Source of the DNA: PALSA-1353 sp036267155
GTDB taxonomy: Bacteria > Planctomycetota > Phycisphaerae > Tepidisphaerales > Tepidisphaeraceae
DNA length: 64,000 nt
Assembly: GCA_036267155.1 (NCBI GenBank)
Contig: DATAWP010000043.1
Coordinates: 1-64,000 of the forward strand
Direction: 5' to 3'
The notes under the pieces are model-generated. The model was given only the letters and a program-made list of their open reading frames with translations, made no database searches and was not told where the DNA came from. Position 1 is the first letter of the stretch. Each line of letters begins with the position of its first letter. Shown here in pieces: positions 16,244 through 25,789 of this stretch. Position numbers and translations under genes: made by a program.

Positions 16244-17296
16244 CTATGCCACCAGGGTTCGCTCGAATTTCTCCGGATGTGTTGCGGAGCCGATTGCGTC
16301 CTGGCGGGTGATATATCCGTTGCGGCAAAGCTGCTGAAGCGAATAGTCCAAGGATTGCATGCCCTGCGACCGGCTCGTCTCGATGACGTTGGGAATCTCG
16401 AACACGCGGTTGTCGCGGATGCAGCTTTTCACCGCCTGCGTGCAGATCATGATCTCCGTCGCGGGAATCATTCCCGGCTCATCCGACCTTGGCAACAGCG
16501 TTTGACTCACGACCGCCTGCAATGTGCTGGCCAGCATCGAGCGAATCTGGTTTTGCTGATTCGTTGGATAAATGTCGATGATCCGCTCGATGGTTTGCGG
16601 CGCATTCTGCGTGTGCAGGGTGCTGAGAACCAGATGGCCCGTCTCGGCGGCGGTGATCGCGGCACTGGTCGTCTCCAGGTCGCGCATCTCGCCGAGAAGG
16701 ATCGTGTCGGGATCCTGACGCAGAACGTGACGAAGCCCGCTGGCGAAATCCGGCACATCGCCGCCCACTTCGCGCTGCTCGATGATGCTGTTGACGCCGC
16801 TGAGGATGTACTCGATGGGGTCTTCAAGAGTGATAATGTGTCCGCGGTCGCGGCGGTTAATCTGGTCGATCATCGCCGCCAGGGTCGTGCTCTTGCCGCA
16901 GCCGGTGGGGCCGGTTACCAGCACCAAGCCGCGCGTCAGGAATGTGAGCTTGGTCACGATTTCCGGGAGGAGCAGATCGGCCAGCGACCTGACGTGATCG
17001 CAAATGGTGCGGATCGACAGGGCAACGGTGCCGCGTTGAAAATGTGCATTGACGCGAAATCGGCCGGCGCCGGGGATTTCGTAGGAGAAATCGGCATCCC
17101 GCTTTTGCAGGAAATCGGTCCAGCGCCGGTCGCCCATCATGCCTTTGGCAATTCCGGTGGCCGCCTCAGCCGTGACAACGGGTAGATTGCTGGGACGGAT
17201 GACGGTGTGGATGCGAAGCAGCGGCGGCGAGCCGGCGTGGATGTGCACGTCGGAGGCGTTTGCGGTCACGGCACTTCGAAGAATATCGTCAATCAT
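16244..17296 (-). CDS. pilT: type IV pilus retraction ATPase PilT
   Basis: This 350-residue hexameric ATPase powers pilus retraction (twitching). It has an N-terminal PAS-like domain opening SDVHIHAGSPPLLRI, arginine-rich FRVNAHFQRG, Walker A GPTGCGKST at 129-137, the Asp box with LEDPIEYI, Walker B TILLGEMRD, and the His box TGHLVLSTLHT. The C-terminus with SCIRDN and MQSLDYSLQQL agrees with PilT. It is the last of a minus-strand group, behind pilM, and shows that this lineage has type IV pili or a related machine, although pilins are not in the window. Confidence 0.93.
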   Translation of the reverse strand: MIDDILRSAVTANASDVHIHAGSPPLLRIHTVIRPSNLPVVTAEAATGIAKGMMGDRRWTDFLQKRDADFSYEIPGAGRFRVNAHFQRGTVALSIRTICDHVRSLADLLLPEIVTKLTFLTRGLVLVTGPTGCGKSTTLAAMIDQINRRDRGHIITLEDPIEYILSGVNSIIEQREVGGDVPDFASGLRHVLRQDPDTILLGEMRDLETTSAAITAAETGHLVLSTLHTQNAPQTIERIIDIYPTNQQNQIRSMLASTLQAVVSQTLLPRSDEPGMIPATEIMICTQAVKSCIRDNRVFEIPNVIETSRSQGMQSLDYSLQQLCRNGYITRQDAIGSATHPEKFERTLVA

Positions 17297-17370
17297 GAGT
17301 CCGATAACGGCCTGTTTTCAGATCGCTCGTACTCGGTATTCATCGTCGAGAGGCGGGGGCGGGTTGATAT

Positions 17371-18498
17371 TCATTCCTCGTCCGTTGCCGGGCCGATGCT
17401 CAGGCCGATGGCCGCGGCCCACGCGGGCTGGGAGTGCCGGCGGTCGATCGCGCTTTCGATGCCAATCTTGCTGTTGCCCGCCATTCGGCAAAGGGAGTCG
17501 CCGGTTTGGCAGGGCAAATCCAGTTGTTTGGCGATGTGTTGGCACAAGTTGCCCTGACGCGCCTCTCCGCCGACGAAGACCAATTGCTTGATCGGGAACT
17601 CGGGAAAGGTTGATTCGTGGTCCTTGCGGCAAGCGTCCAACTCGCGGATCAGTTGCTCCATGGTGTGGTAAATGGCGGCTTCAACGCGGTCGGCCTGGGT
17701 TGCCGGCCCCGCGCCTAGCTTGATGCGCAGGGTGCGGGCATCGTGGAAGCCGATCCCCAGCGACTCGGCGACCGAGCGCGTGAGATGATCCCCACCGATG
17801 GCGATGTTGCGTGCGAACAGCAGGTGCGTTCCGCGCGCAACCATCGCCCGCGTGCCGCTGCTGCCGACATCGACGTAAAAGTGCGTGGATTCCGCTTCGT
17901 GGGTTCGGCGATAAATATGAGCGAAGCAATCGAGCAGCGCCATCGGCTGGAAATTCATGGCGACGATATTGAGCCGTGCAGCCTGCGCCGCGGCGATGTA
18001 CCGCTTTACCCACCGCGTGTCGGCGGCCATCACAATGACCCGCTGAAGGGTTGGATCCTGAAGAATGGATTTGTATTGCTGATATTTTCCCGCGACCGAA
18101 TGCCGGACCAGGGCGTGCGAAGGATCGAAGGGGAATTGCCGGCGCGCTTCGCGAAACACGGTATCTTTCAGCTCTGTGTCATCCATCGGACGGAGCGACA
18201 GTTGCTGAATATGGACAACCGACGCGGGCAGGCCGAGGACCGCCTGCCTGCCGCGAAACGGCGCCTGCGCGAGCAGGTGCGCCGTGCTCAGCGCGAAGAA
18301 TTTCAGCCGCAAATCGGCATCGGCCCGGACTTCGGGAGGGACTTCGACGCTGGCGGCGGCGCAAAGCTTAAAATCGGATCCGTCTTCCTGCACCTGTGCC
18401 AGACGCAGGGAATCGGTCCCGAAATCCACGCCGATCGGATGCGCCGGCGGCGCTAAAACGCGCTGCAGCCCGAATAAATTTTGGATGAATCCCAGCAT
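17371..18498 (-). CDS. pilM: type IV pilus assembly protein PilM-like
   Basis: The 375-residue actin/FtsA-fold protein sits on the cytoplasmic face of the pilus assembly platform. It opens with IGVDFGTDSLRLAQV (phosphate-1 motif), then RQAVLGLPASVVHIQQLSLRPM, the central FYVDVGSSGTRAMV phosphate-2 motif, and the adenosine motif LVFVGGEARQGNL. The family is typically about 350 residues. It lies between hemW and pilT, all on the minus strand, so an operon is likely. PilN/PilO partners are not adjacent. Confidence 0.87.
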   Translation of the reverse strand: MLGFIQNLFGLQRVLAPPAHPIGVDFGTDSLRLAQVQEDGSDFKLCAAASVEVPPEVRADADLRLKFFALSTAHLLAQAPFRGRQAVLGLPASVVHIQQLSLRPMDDTELKDTVFREARRQFPFDPSHALVRHSVAGKYQQYKSILQDPTLQRVIVMAADTRWVKRYIAAAQAARLNIVAMNFQPMALLDCFAHIYRRTHEAESTHFYVDVGSSGTRAMVARGTHLLFARNIAIGGDHLTRSVAESLGIGFHDARTLRIKLGAGPATQADRVEAAIYHTMEQLIRELDACRKDHESTFPEFPIKQLVFVGGEARQGNLCQHIAKQLDLPCQTGDSLCRMAGNSKIGIESAIDRRHSQPAWAAAIGLSIGPATDEE

Positions 18499-18545
18499 AT
18501 TCTTGAGCTTTGAATCGACTGTAAAGAGGCGGATAGTTAGAGGAC

Positions 18546-19754
18546 TTACGAAGCGGAGGCGGCTTCGAGAAACTCGGCCATGATCGAATCGGCGACGGGT
18601 AAACCGCGTTCCGATAAACGAATCGCCGTTGAGGTCACGTCCAACAGGCCAAGAGGCGTCAGGCGGTCGATGACTTCGGCAAAAAGCTCCGCGGCGTCAT
18701 GGCCGGTGCGGGCGGTAAAGTCGGCATGGGTGATTCCCTTTGACAGCCGAAGCATGAGCATCGCCAACTCCCCGGCACGCTGTCGCGGCGCCAGAGTTTC
18801 AACCTCGATGGAGGGCAGAACACCACGATCAACTGCATTTTCCCACTCACCCAGATGCGGTCTGTTTCGCCAACGCCACCCTTGAACGTGCGACGCGGCC
18901 GAAGGACCAAGTGAAAGATAATCCTCCCCCATCCAGTAGAGCAGGTTGTGCTGACATTCATTGCCGGGCCGGGCGTAGTTGCTGATTTCGTATGCCGACA
19001 TCCCCGCTTCCACCAATCGCCGCCGCGTGGCGCGCAGCATGTCGATCTCAAGCTCCGGCTCGACGGACTGGAATTGCCCCAGACGACGGCGTACGGCCAG
19101 CGGCGTGTTCGGCTCGTACGTCAGTCCATAGCACGACAGATGATCCGTCCCCAATCCGATAGCCCGCTCCAGCGAATTCATCCAGGCCGAAAGCGTTTGG
19201 CCGGGGATGGCGTAGATCAGGTCGAGATTCAATCTGCGGATGCCCGCGGATTTGGCGATGTCCAGCCCACGGGGAACATCGTCAGGCTGATGATGTCGTT
19301 CCAACAGGGCCAGTTCGGATGAGTCGAAGCTTTGCGCGCCCATGCTGATTCGATTCACGCCGGCTTCGACGAGCATCCGGCAATATTCGACCGAAACGGT
19401 CGCGGGATTGGCTTCGATAGTCCATTCAACGCAATTCGAACAATCGAAGCGTTCCCGCAGGCCGAGGATCAAGCGCCGCATGTCGGCCAATGGCAATAGT
19501 GTGGGCGTTCCGCCGCCGAAGAAAACAGTGCGGGGCCGCAGCATCGGCGGCCGGTCCATCCAGAGGTCGGCTTCGCGCAGGAGCCGATCGACGAATCGAG
19601 TCATCCGCTGCGGATCCTGGCGGGTGATGGAATAGAAATCGCAGTAATGGCACTTGTGGAAGCAGAAGGGGATATGGACGTACAGTCCAGTAACGATGGC
19701 CGCCGGGAGGGCGGCGGGATCGAAGGTCGGGTTTGCCTGTTCAAGAGAAGGCAT
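18546..19754 (-). CDS. hemW: HemW-like radical SAM protein
   Basis: This 402-residue protein is related to coproporphyrinogen dehydrogenase but more likely a heme chaperone (HemW). The radical SAM cysteines are Cys31, Cys35 and Cys38 in PFCFHKCHYCDF. FFGGGTPTLL, WTIEANPATV, VNRISMGAQSFDSSEL, LDLIYAIPGQTLSAW and the late YEISNYARPGNECQHNLLYW are all family marks. Residues 310-395 form the HemN C-terminal domain. HemW lacks the extra N-terminal cysteine pattern of HemN, as here. Confidence 0.9.
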   Translation of the reverse strand: MPSLEQANPTFDPAALPAAIVTGLYVHIPFCFHKCHYCDFYSITRQDPQRMTRFVDRLLREADLWMDRPPMLRPRTVFFGGGTPTLLPLADMRRLILGLRERFDCSNCVEWTIEANPATVSVEYCRMLVEAGVNRISMGAQSFDSSELALLERHHQPDDVPRGLDIAKSAGIRRLNLDLIYAIPGQTLSAWMNSLERAIGLGTDHLSCYGLTYEPNTPLAVRRRLGQFQSVEPELEIDMLRATRRRLVEAGMSAYEISNYARPGNECQHNLLYWMGEDYLSLGPSAASHVQGWRWRNRPHLGEWENAVDRGVLPSIEVETLAPRQRAGELAMLMLRLSKGITHADFTARTGHDAAELFAEVIDRLTPLGLLDVTSTAIRLSERGLPVADSIMAEFLEAASAS

Positions 19755-19815
19755 GTGAAGAATTCAACAATTGTGCGTCGAGCCCGTTACGCAGGCAAAT
19801 GATCTTATGCATTAT

Positions 19816-19853
19816 CAGAGCCGGGCCGTGCCGGCCGGGTCTTTCCCGGCTCA
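19816..19853. repeat. REP-like palindromic repeat, copy 1 (short)
   Basis: CAGAGCCGGGCCGTG is followed by CCCGGCTC, giving an 8 bp outer stem (GAGCCGGG/CCCGGCTC) with an inner GC-rich hairpin. It is the shortest and most diverged of four copies in this window and lies between hemW and the FHA gene, which are divergently transcribed. Confidence 0.7.
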
Positions 19854-19952
19854 GTGCCGCTCTGTCGCGGATTCGAAATACTTGTTGATGAAACCCCCAT
19901 TTGACACTAGAGTAAGGGTGGGTCGAGGAGTTGCATTTCGAAGGAATTTGCG

Positions 19953-20525
19953 ATGCAGGTTGTTCTTGTCATGTTTCGTGCGGATGGGGAGCGGCGGAGT
20001 TTTTCCATCGTGCGCGACATGACCGTCGTCGGGCGGCGCGAGGATTGCGATTTGCGCATTCCGCTGGGGGAAGTCTCCCGAAAACACTGCCGAATCATGA
20101 AAGAAGGCGAATCGATTCGCCTGGAAGACCTCGGCAGTTCGAACGGGACGTTCCACAACGGTCAGCGCGTCCGCGACGCGACTTTGTCGGCGGGGGATAC
20201 CGTCCAGATCGGGCCGGTCACGTTCATGGTGCAGATCGACGGGGTTCCGGCGGACGAAGACATGCACCCGGCCACCGCGGCCGATGCGGCGGTGCCCCAG
20301 GGTTCGGACGATTTCTTCCCGGTCGACGAGCCCGCCCAGGCGCAAGCTCCAGCGGCCGAGGCCGGCGAAGCGGCCACTCCGGCCGCTGCGGAGGATGACA
20401 TCGACTTCGACCTTCCAGCCGAGGACGCGCAGCCGCCAGCGGAGGGCGGGGATGCCGTTGATTTCGATTTCGACGAAGAGCCGTCGCCTTCCAATGAATC
20501 CAGCGGAAGTGCAAGCGACAAGTAA
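19953..20525 (+). CDS. FHA-domain protein with acidic low-complexity tail
   Basis: The product has 190 residues. Residues 1-90 form a forkhead-associated domain that binds phosphothreonine: VVGRREDCDLRIPLGEVSRKHCRI and LEDLGSSNGTFHNGQRV contain the conserved Gly-Arg, Ser-Arg-x-His and Asn-Gly positions. The rest is alanine/proline-rich and repeats acidic blocks (DDIDFDLP, AVDFDFDEE). Together with a Ser/Thr kinase it would relay signals; many planctomycetes have large numbers of such kinases. None is adjacent. The last codons (SASDK) lie in an intergenic-type repeat. Confidence 0.9.
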   Translation: MQVVLVMFRADGERRSFSIVRDMTVVGRREDCDLRIPLGEVSRKHCRIMKEGESIRLEDLGSSNGTFHNGQRVRDATLSAGDTVQIGPVTFMVQIDGVPADEDMHPATAADAAVPQGSDDFFPVDEPAQAQAPAAEAGEAATPAAAEDDIDFDLPAEDAQPPAEGGDAVDFDFDEEPSPSNESSGSASDK

Positions 20526-20580
20526 GCAAGCGACTGATCCACTTTGCACTTGAAACTCGTTACTTGTACTTCTTTCATCT

Positions 20581-21789
20581 ATGTCTTGCTCAAAGGAAAT
20601 TCTGGATCGAGCCGCCAAGGTTTTGATCGGCAATTACGCCCGCCAGCCGGTGGTCATGGCGCGTGGAAAAGGATCGGATCTCTGGGATGCCGACGGCAAA
20701 CAATATCTCGATCTCTTTGCTGGATTCGGCGGGGCGATCCTGGGGCATTGTCATCCAGCCCTGATCGAAGCGGCCACGGCGCAGATGGGCAAGCTGTGGC
20801 ACGTCGGCAATACCTACCATACCGAGCCGCAGGTGGAATTCGCCGAGCGATTGAATCGCCATGCGTTTGAGGGGCAGGCGTTTTTCTGTCACAGCGGGCT
20901 GGAGGCCAACGAGGCCGGATGCAAATTGGCGCGCCTCCGCGGTCAGGAATTTTCGCCCAATCGATGGAAGATTATCTCGCTGAGCAAGAGTTTTCACGGC
21001 AGGTCGCTGGCGATGATCTCGGCGACCGGCAATCCGGCCGTCCGCCAGGGATTCGGGCCGGAAGTTCCCGGCTTCATTCACGTTGACAGCGGAAGCATCG
21101 ACGCGGTAACCAAAGCAATCGATCCGGAAGTTGCCGGCATCATCATGGAACCAATCCAGGGCGAGGGTGGGGTGAATCTGTATCCTCCCGATTATGCCGC
21201 CAACGTTCGCCGGCTCTGCGATGAGCGTGATCTGACGCTGATATTCGACGAGGTATGGACCGGCTGCGGGCGAACGGGGCGATGGTTCGGGTTCCAACAT
21301 TTTCAGTCGGCCCAGGCCGGCGCCGTCGAGCCGGATATTCTGACGCTTGGCAAGGCGATCGGCGGAGGATTGCCGGTCGGCACGATGTTCGCCAAGCCGC
21401 GGATCGCAAACTTCCTGGTGCCGGGGAAGCACGGCTGCACGCTCGGAGGCAATCCGATCTGCATGGCCGTGGCCCGAACGATTTTCGACGTGATCGAGCG
21501 CGATCGGCTGTTGTCGCACGCGGCCGCCTTGGGCGAACACGCCATGGCCCGGCTTCGCAACGAGCCGTCGATCAAGGACAAGATTCAGGACGTTCGCGGC
21601 CGCGGCCTGATGTTGGGGATCGAGTTGAAAAATCCGCCGCAAAACCTCGTCGAGCGCGGCTTGGAAAACGGGATTATCATCAATTTGACCGCCCAAAAGG
21701 TCATCCGGCTGGCTCCGGCCCTTACAATATCAAGCGAACAATGGGATCGCGGCCTGGATTTGCTCGTGAAAGTGATTCAGGCGGTCTAA
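20581..21789 (+). CDS. argD: acetylornithine aminotransferase (class III)
   Basis: This 402-residue PLP enzyme converts N-acetylglutamate semialdehyde to N-acetylornithine in arginine synthesis. It shows FFCHSGLEANEAGCKLAR, SFHGRSLA, the metal/cofactor segment LIFDEVWTGCGRTG, and the lysine in ILTLGKAIGGGLPVG that binds PLP. GCTLGGNPICMAVA and RGRGLMLGIEL complete the pattern. HSGLEANE is usually NSGAEANE in ArgD, so a related omega-transaminase is possible, but length and motifs favour ArgD. No other arg genes are adjacent, although arginine is used for putrescine at 41-44 kb. Confidence 0.86.
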   Translation: MSCSKEILDRAAKVLIGNYARQPVVMARGKGSDLWDADGKQYLDLFAGFGGAILGHCHPALIEAATAQMGKLWHVGNTYHTEPQVEFAERLNRHAFEGQAFFCHSGLEANEAGCKLARLRGQEFSPNRWKIISLSKSFHGRSLAMISATGNPAVRQGFGPEVPGFIHVDSGSIDAVTKAIDPEVAGIIMEPIQGEGGVNLYPPDYAANVRRLCDERDLTLIFDEVWTGCGRTGRWFGFQHFQSAQAGAVEPDILTLGKAIGGGLPVGTMFAKPRIANFLVPGKHGCTLGGNPICMAVARTIFDVIERDRLLSHAAALGEHAMARLRNEPSIKDKIQDVRGRGLMLGIELKNPPQNLVERGLENGIIINLTAQKVIRLAPALTISSEQWDRGLDLLVKVIQAV

Positions 21790-21800
21790 TTCAAATGCAA

Positions 21801-21895
21801 TTTTTGCCACGGATAAAAATCAGATGCACACCGATACAATCGGAACTTTGCATCGATTCCATCTGTGTGCATCCGCCTTTCATCTGTGGCCAAAA
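21801..21895. repeat. inverted repeat of the ATCTGTGTGCATCC family, copy 1
   Basis: A left arm (GCCACGGATAAAAATCAGATG then CACACCGAT) and a right arm (ATCTGTGTGCATCCGCC then TTCATCTGTGGC) form an imperfect inverted repeat of about 95 bases. Related copies lie at 55107-55191 and 57501-57599. Confidence 0.7.
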
Positions 21896-21911
21896 ATTCT
21901 TCTCTTCGTCT

Positions 21912-22808
21912 TTGCGTTTCTGCGGCTGCATTTTAGTTGGGATGATCCTGGGGTGTTCCGGCCGCGTGCACGTGTCGAATCAAAGCAGTTTGCCGGCCCC
22001 GCCCGTGATTTCCGGCGATGTAGCCGCTCCTTCCGCTGAAGCGGATGTCCCTCCGCCGCAAACCAGCACCGGGGTCATTAACACCGTGATGTATCAGCTT
22101 CAGACGCCGTTCGGCGCCAACAGCAGAGATGACGCGTTCTGGAAGCTGGTGGATGAAGACGTCGTGGATGTTCCAACCGGCCGGATGTTGAACTACAACG
22201 GCCTCCGCGCCGGCAGGGCGCGGGTGGCGGATTGGCCCCGGTTCCTGACGATTCTGGAGAAGGAATCCGCCCTGAAGATTTCCGAGAACCGGATGATGGC
22301 CAGTTCCGCGATCGGAGACGTGCCGCTGCGCGTGTCCGACGTGTTGCCGGAGGAGTTGCTGTTCATCTACGACGATCATGGGCTGACGATGCGATCATTT
22401 AGCGATTGCCAGAACGAATTGTCGCTGGCTTTCCAGTGGGCGCCGCGCAAGCCGCAGACCGTTCGCGTCACCATTTGCCCGGTGGTGGAGGCCTGGCGGA
22501 CGCGTTTCGACTACTCGCTGAATGACGATCCGCGGCCGACGAAATATTTGCGGCGCGAGAATTACTACGATCTGCATTTCTCTGCCGATATCGCCCCGGG
22601 GGAGTTTTTAGTGGTTGGAACATCCCCGGCCACGCAGGACCCAAATCGGATCGGCAGCAGATTTCTGACCCGCGACGGTCCGAACCAGCGCTATGAAGAA
22701 CTTCTGATCCTGGTCGGCCAGCCGATTCCGATGAATCGTATCAGGACGCACACTACCAAGCCCGCCACCCACCCGGCCCAGGCGTCACCCGGCAAACGGG
22801 GAACTTGA
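21912..22808 (+). CDS. putative lipoprotein of unknown function
   Basis: The frame gives 298 residues from a TTG at 21912. The first ATG (21942) would leave only four residues before the lipobox cysteine, so an upstream start supplying CILVGMILGC as a signal is more plausible. The start region merges into a dispersed repeat, which makes it uncertain. The mature protein is rich in beta-type segments such as TVRVTICPVVEAWRTRFDYSL; no family is recognised. It is 52 bases behind the neighbouring repeat and ends directly before the TIM-barrel gene. Confidence 0.65.
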   Translation: MRFCGCILVGMILGCSGRVHVSNQSSLPAPPVISGDVAAPSAEADVPPPQTSTGVINTVMYQLQTPFGANSRDDAFWKLVDEDVVDVPTGRMLNYNGLRAGRARVADWPRFLTILEKESALKISENRMMASSAIGDVPLRVSDVLPEELLFIYDDHGLTMRSFSDCQNELSLAFQWAPRKPQTVRVTICPVVEAWRTRFDYSLNDDPRPTKYLRRENYYDLHFSADIAPGEFLVVGTSPATQDPNRIGSRFLTRDGPNQRYEELLILVGQPIPMNRIRTHTTKPATHPAQASPGKRGT

Positions 22809-22840
22809 AATTTACGGCCGGACCGCGCAACCTTTGTGGC

Positions 22841-23599
22841 ATGTCAAAATCCCCCGCGCGTGATTTCGGTGTTCAAAGCTATTGTTTCCGTCATTTCAAG
22901 GACAATGCCCAGGTTGCCGAGTTGACCAAAAAAATCGGTGTAAAGAAAATCGAGTTGTGCGCCGTCCACGCCGACTTCGATGACGTGGACGCGTTCAAGC
23001 GGGTTCTGGACATTTACCGCAAGGCGGGCGTCGAGGTGGTTTCCATCGGCGTTCAGACGTTTGTGGGCGACACCAGCCGTGAGCGAAAATGGTTCCAATG
23101 CGTCCAGGCCGCCGGCGCGAGGCATATTTCCGCCCATTTCACGGTGGGCACATTCCAGAGCGCCGTTCCTGCCGTCGCCAAATTGTGCGATGAATTCAAG
23201 GTTCGCATCGGGCTTCATTGTCACGGCGGATACATGTTCGGCGGATCTCCGGACGTGCTGGATTTTCTGCTCAAGCTGGGCGGCCCGAACTTCGGGCTGA
23301 ATCTGGATACCGCCTGGTGCATGCAGATCGGCCCCAACGGCAATCCGATCCAGTGGGTCCGGGAAAGATTCAAGAGCCGGATTTACGGCGTGCATTACAA
23401 GGATTTCGTCTTCGACCGCCGGGGGCAGTGGTCCGATGTCATCGTCGGTACCGGGAACCTCGATTTGCCGGAATTTGTCAAAGCCCTGGAAGAAACGGAT
23501 TTCGACGGCATGGCGGTCATCGAATACGAAGCCGACGTGGAAAATCCGGTTCCGGCGCTGACCAAATGCGTTGCGAAGATGCGCGAGCTGGCGAAATGA
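22841..23599 (+). CDS. sugar phosphate isomerase/epimerase-like TIM-barrel protein
   Basis: The 252-residue product is of the xylose-isomerase-like/AP endonuclease 2 superfamily. Visible marks are FGVQSYCFRHF at the start, IELCAVHADFDD, RHISAHFTVG, IGLHCHGGYMFG, GLNLDTAWCMQIG, IYGVHYKDFVF and the final GMAVIEYEAD. The metal-binding Glu/Asp/His set (Glu in IELC, Asp in NLDTAW, His in VHYKD, Glu in IEYEAD) appears intact. Many such enzymes act on sugars or inositols; this substrate is not determined. The ATG at 22841 is preferred to an earlier TTG. Confidence 0.85.
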   Translation: MSKSPARDFGVQSYCFRHFKDNAQVAELTKKIGVKKIELCAVHADFDDVDAFKRVLDIYRKAGVEVVSIGVQTFVGDTSRERKWFQCVQAAGARHISAHFTVGTFQSAVPAVAKLCDEFKVRIGLHCHGGYMFGGSPDVLDFLLKLGGPNFGLNLDTAWCMQIGPNGNPIQWVRERFKSRIYGVHYKDFVFDRRGQWSDVIVGTGNLDLPEFVKALEETDFDGMAVIEYEADVENPVPALTKCVAKMRELAK

Positions 23600-23657
23600 A
23601 ATGCAACCACGAAGACGCGAAGCAAGGTAAATGCATTTATTCTTCGTGTCTTCCTGG
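23600..23657. repeat. short gap with an imperfect inverted repeat
   Basis: ACCACGAAGACGCGAAG and the downstream CTTCGTGTCTTCCTGG form an imperfect hairpin between two converging genes. The wording is shared with the start of the gaps at 55075 and 57480 (AACCGCGAAGA). It may help end transcription from both sides. Confidence 0.45.
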
Positions 23658-24131
23658 TTATTTGGTTTTGGCGAGCAGACGGATTTCGCCGATCGTCATT
23701 GACTTGTCGATGGCCTTGCACATGTCGTAGATCGTGAGCGCCGCTACGGAGACGGCAGTGAGGGCTTCCATCTCGACACCGGTCTTGGCGCTGATGCGGG
23801 CGATCGCCTTGATGCGCAAATTCACCGGACCGTCGCCGTCGGGGCTGATATCCGGCAAATCAAAATCGACTTCAATGCTTTCCACCGCCAGCGGATGGCA
23901 AAGGGGGATTAATTCCCCGGTTCGCTTGGCCGCCATGATCCCGGCCAGCCGGGCGACGGACAGCACTTCTCCCTTGGCCACTTTGTCCTGGGCAATGGCT
24001 CGGAGTGTGGATCGCTGAATGCTGATGAATCCCTCCGCCACGGCCGTGCGCCTGCTGATGGGCTTGTGGCCGACATCGACCATTTTTGCCTTGCCGGATT
24101 TGTCGAGATGGCTCAGCGGCGGCTTGGGCAT
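23658..24131 (-). CDS. moaC: cyclic pyranopterin monophosphate synthase MoaC
   Basis: MoaC, with MoaA, turns GTP into cyclic pyranopterin monophosphate, the first step of molybdenum cofactor synthesis. The 157-residue product has MVDVGHKPISRRTAVAEG at the start, AGIMAAKRTGELIPLCHPL in the middle and TGVEMEALTAVSVAALTIYDMCKAID, all invariant in the family. The start at 24131 gives the usual length; the open extension upstream has no homology. It lies 78 bases behind the NtrC-type activator on the same strand. Confidence 0.94.
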   Translation of the reverse strand: MPKPPLSHLDKSGKAKMVDVGHKPISRRTAVAEGFISIQRSTLRAIAQDKVAKGEVLSVARLAGIMAAKRTGELIPLCHPLAVESIEVDFDLPDISPDGDGPVNLRIKAIARISAKTGVEMEALTAVSVAALTIYDMCKAIDKSMTIGEIRLLAKTK

Positions 24132-24209
24132 TGGTGAGATTATAGAATTTGCAAGCCCCGGATGTACATCCGCGGCTGCGAGCGTCGTCAACAATTTCCG
24201 GGGTCGGTA

Positions 24210-25625
24210 TTACGGTATCCCGCCGTGATCCAGCTGAAATTTCCGCATTTTCTTGTACAGGGTCGTGCGATTGATATCGAGTTCCGCGGCGGTGGCCTGG
24301 CGGTTCCAATCGTTTCGCTTCAGAGCTGCCTCAATAATCCGCCTCTCCGGACCTTCCAAAGCCGTTTCCAGCGGCATGGGGGCTTCAGGAATCTCCGCAG
24401 CCACGGCCGACGCAGATGTGCGAACGGCCGGCGTCGTCTGAAAAATTTCCGGAAGATCTTCGACATCCACATGCGGACGCCGGCACAGCACCACCGCGCG
24501 CTCAATCGCATTTTCCAACTCGCGCACATTTCCCGGCCAGTCATATCGCTGAAGCGCGGCCATGGCCGCTTCGGTGAATCCGAGTATTTCCCGGCCACTC
24601 TCCTTGCAGAATTGGCGCAGAAAATTTCCCGACAGAAGCGGGATATCCCCCAGCCGCTCGCGCAGGCTCGGCAGGCGGATCGTTACCACGTTGATGCGAT
24701 AGTAAAGGTCCTGCCGGAATTTCTGGGCCGCGACCAGCTCGGTTAGATCGACATTGCTGGCCAGGATCACGCGCACGTCCACGTGCTTGGTCTGGCTGCT
24801 TCCCACCGGCTCGAACGACCGCTCCTGCAACACGCGCAGCAGTTTCACCTGCATGGCGGGCGAAGCGGAATTGATCTCGTCGAGAAAAAGCGCCCCGCCG
24901 TCGGCGGCGAGGAATCGCCCCGGCTTGTCGGCGATCGCGCCGGTGAACGCCCCCTTCACATGGCCGAACAGCTCGCTCTCCAGCAATGTTTCCGGCAACG
25001 CGCCACAACTGACCTCCACGAACGGTTTATCCCGCCGCGGCGAGCGATGATGAATCGCACGGGCCAGCAGCGATTTGCCCGTCCCGCTTTCGCCGGTCAT
25101 CAGAACGGTCGTCCGGCTGTCGGCGACGGCCTCGGCCAGGTCGAAAATTTTCAGCATCTTGTAGTCGTGCCCGACAATGTTCTCGAAGCCAAAACGCAGA
25201 TCGAGTTGCTGCCGAAGCGTCTGATTTTCGAACATGAGCGATTGCTGGCGCACCGCTTTCTCCACCACCACGCGAATCTCATCATCCACGATCGGCTTGG
25301 TGAGATAGTCGAAAGCTCCCATCTTCGTGGCTTCGACAGCCCCCTCGATGGAGCCGTAGCCGGTGATGACGATGGTGACCACCTGCGGCGCTCGCCGGCG
25401 AACATCGCGCAAAAACTCCGCGGCTTTTAGCCCCGGCATGTTGGTGTCGGCGAGAAGGACTTCGATCTGTCCGCTTTCCAGAACGGTCAGGCCCTCATCC
25501 GGCACGTCGTAGGTCCGCACGTCATATCCCTCGCGGCTGAGGAACTGCGAGAGGGATTGCAGAATGATCCGGTCCTCGTCGAGGATCAGAATCCGCGGCT
25601 TATGGGGCGTGTTGGGTTGGAGCAT
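24210..25625 (-). CDS. NtrC-family sigma-54-dependent response regulator
   Basis: The 471-residue protein has three domains. The receiver domain (about 8-125) has the phospho-acceptor Asp60 in LLADTNMPG and Lys110 in YLTKP. The AAA+ domain (145-375) has Walker A GESGTGKS at 178, the sigma-54 contact loop GAFTGA at 225-230, Walker B LFLDE at 246, and arginine fingers in DLYYRINV and RLPSLRER. The C-terminal Fis-type HTH includes NRQATAAELDINRTTLYKKMRKF. A cognate sensor kinase is not adjacent. The frame continues upstream through a repeat, so the ATG at 25625 is chosen. Confidence 0.93.
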   Translation of the reverse strand: MLQPNTPHKPRILILDEDRIILQSLSQFLSREGYDVRTYDVPDEGLTVLESGQIEVLLADTNMPGLKAAEFLRDVRRRAPQVVTIVITGYGSIEGAVEATKMGAFDYLTKPIVDDEIRVVVEKAVRQQSLMFENQTLRQQLDLRFGFENIVGHDYKMLKIFDLAEAVADSRTTVLMTGESGTGKSLLARAIHHRSPRRDKPFVEVSCGALPETLLESELFGHVKGAFTGAIADKPGRFLAADGGALFLDEINSASPAMQVKLLRVLQERSFEPVGSSQTKHVDVRVILASNVDLTELVAAQKFRQDLYYRINVVTIRLPSLRERLGDIPLLSGNFLRQFCKESGREILGFTEAAMAALQRYDWPGNVRELENAIERAVVLCRRPHVDVEDLPEIFQTTPAVRTSASAVAAEIPEAPMPLETALEGPERRIIEAALKRNDWNRQATAAELDINRTTLYKKMRKFQLDHGGIP

Positions 25626-25789
25626 GAAGCAATCCGCCGATGTTTCGTCAGGGGGTGTTTCTTCTGGGCAACATCCGCTGCTTTCAAGCATCGGCAAAAA
25701 AGCGCGTTGACGGTAAGCTACATTTCGATTTTGCTGGCGGAGGCCATTATTCGCCGGAAGGAAATTATGGGACGGCCGGTCGAAAACGG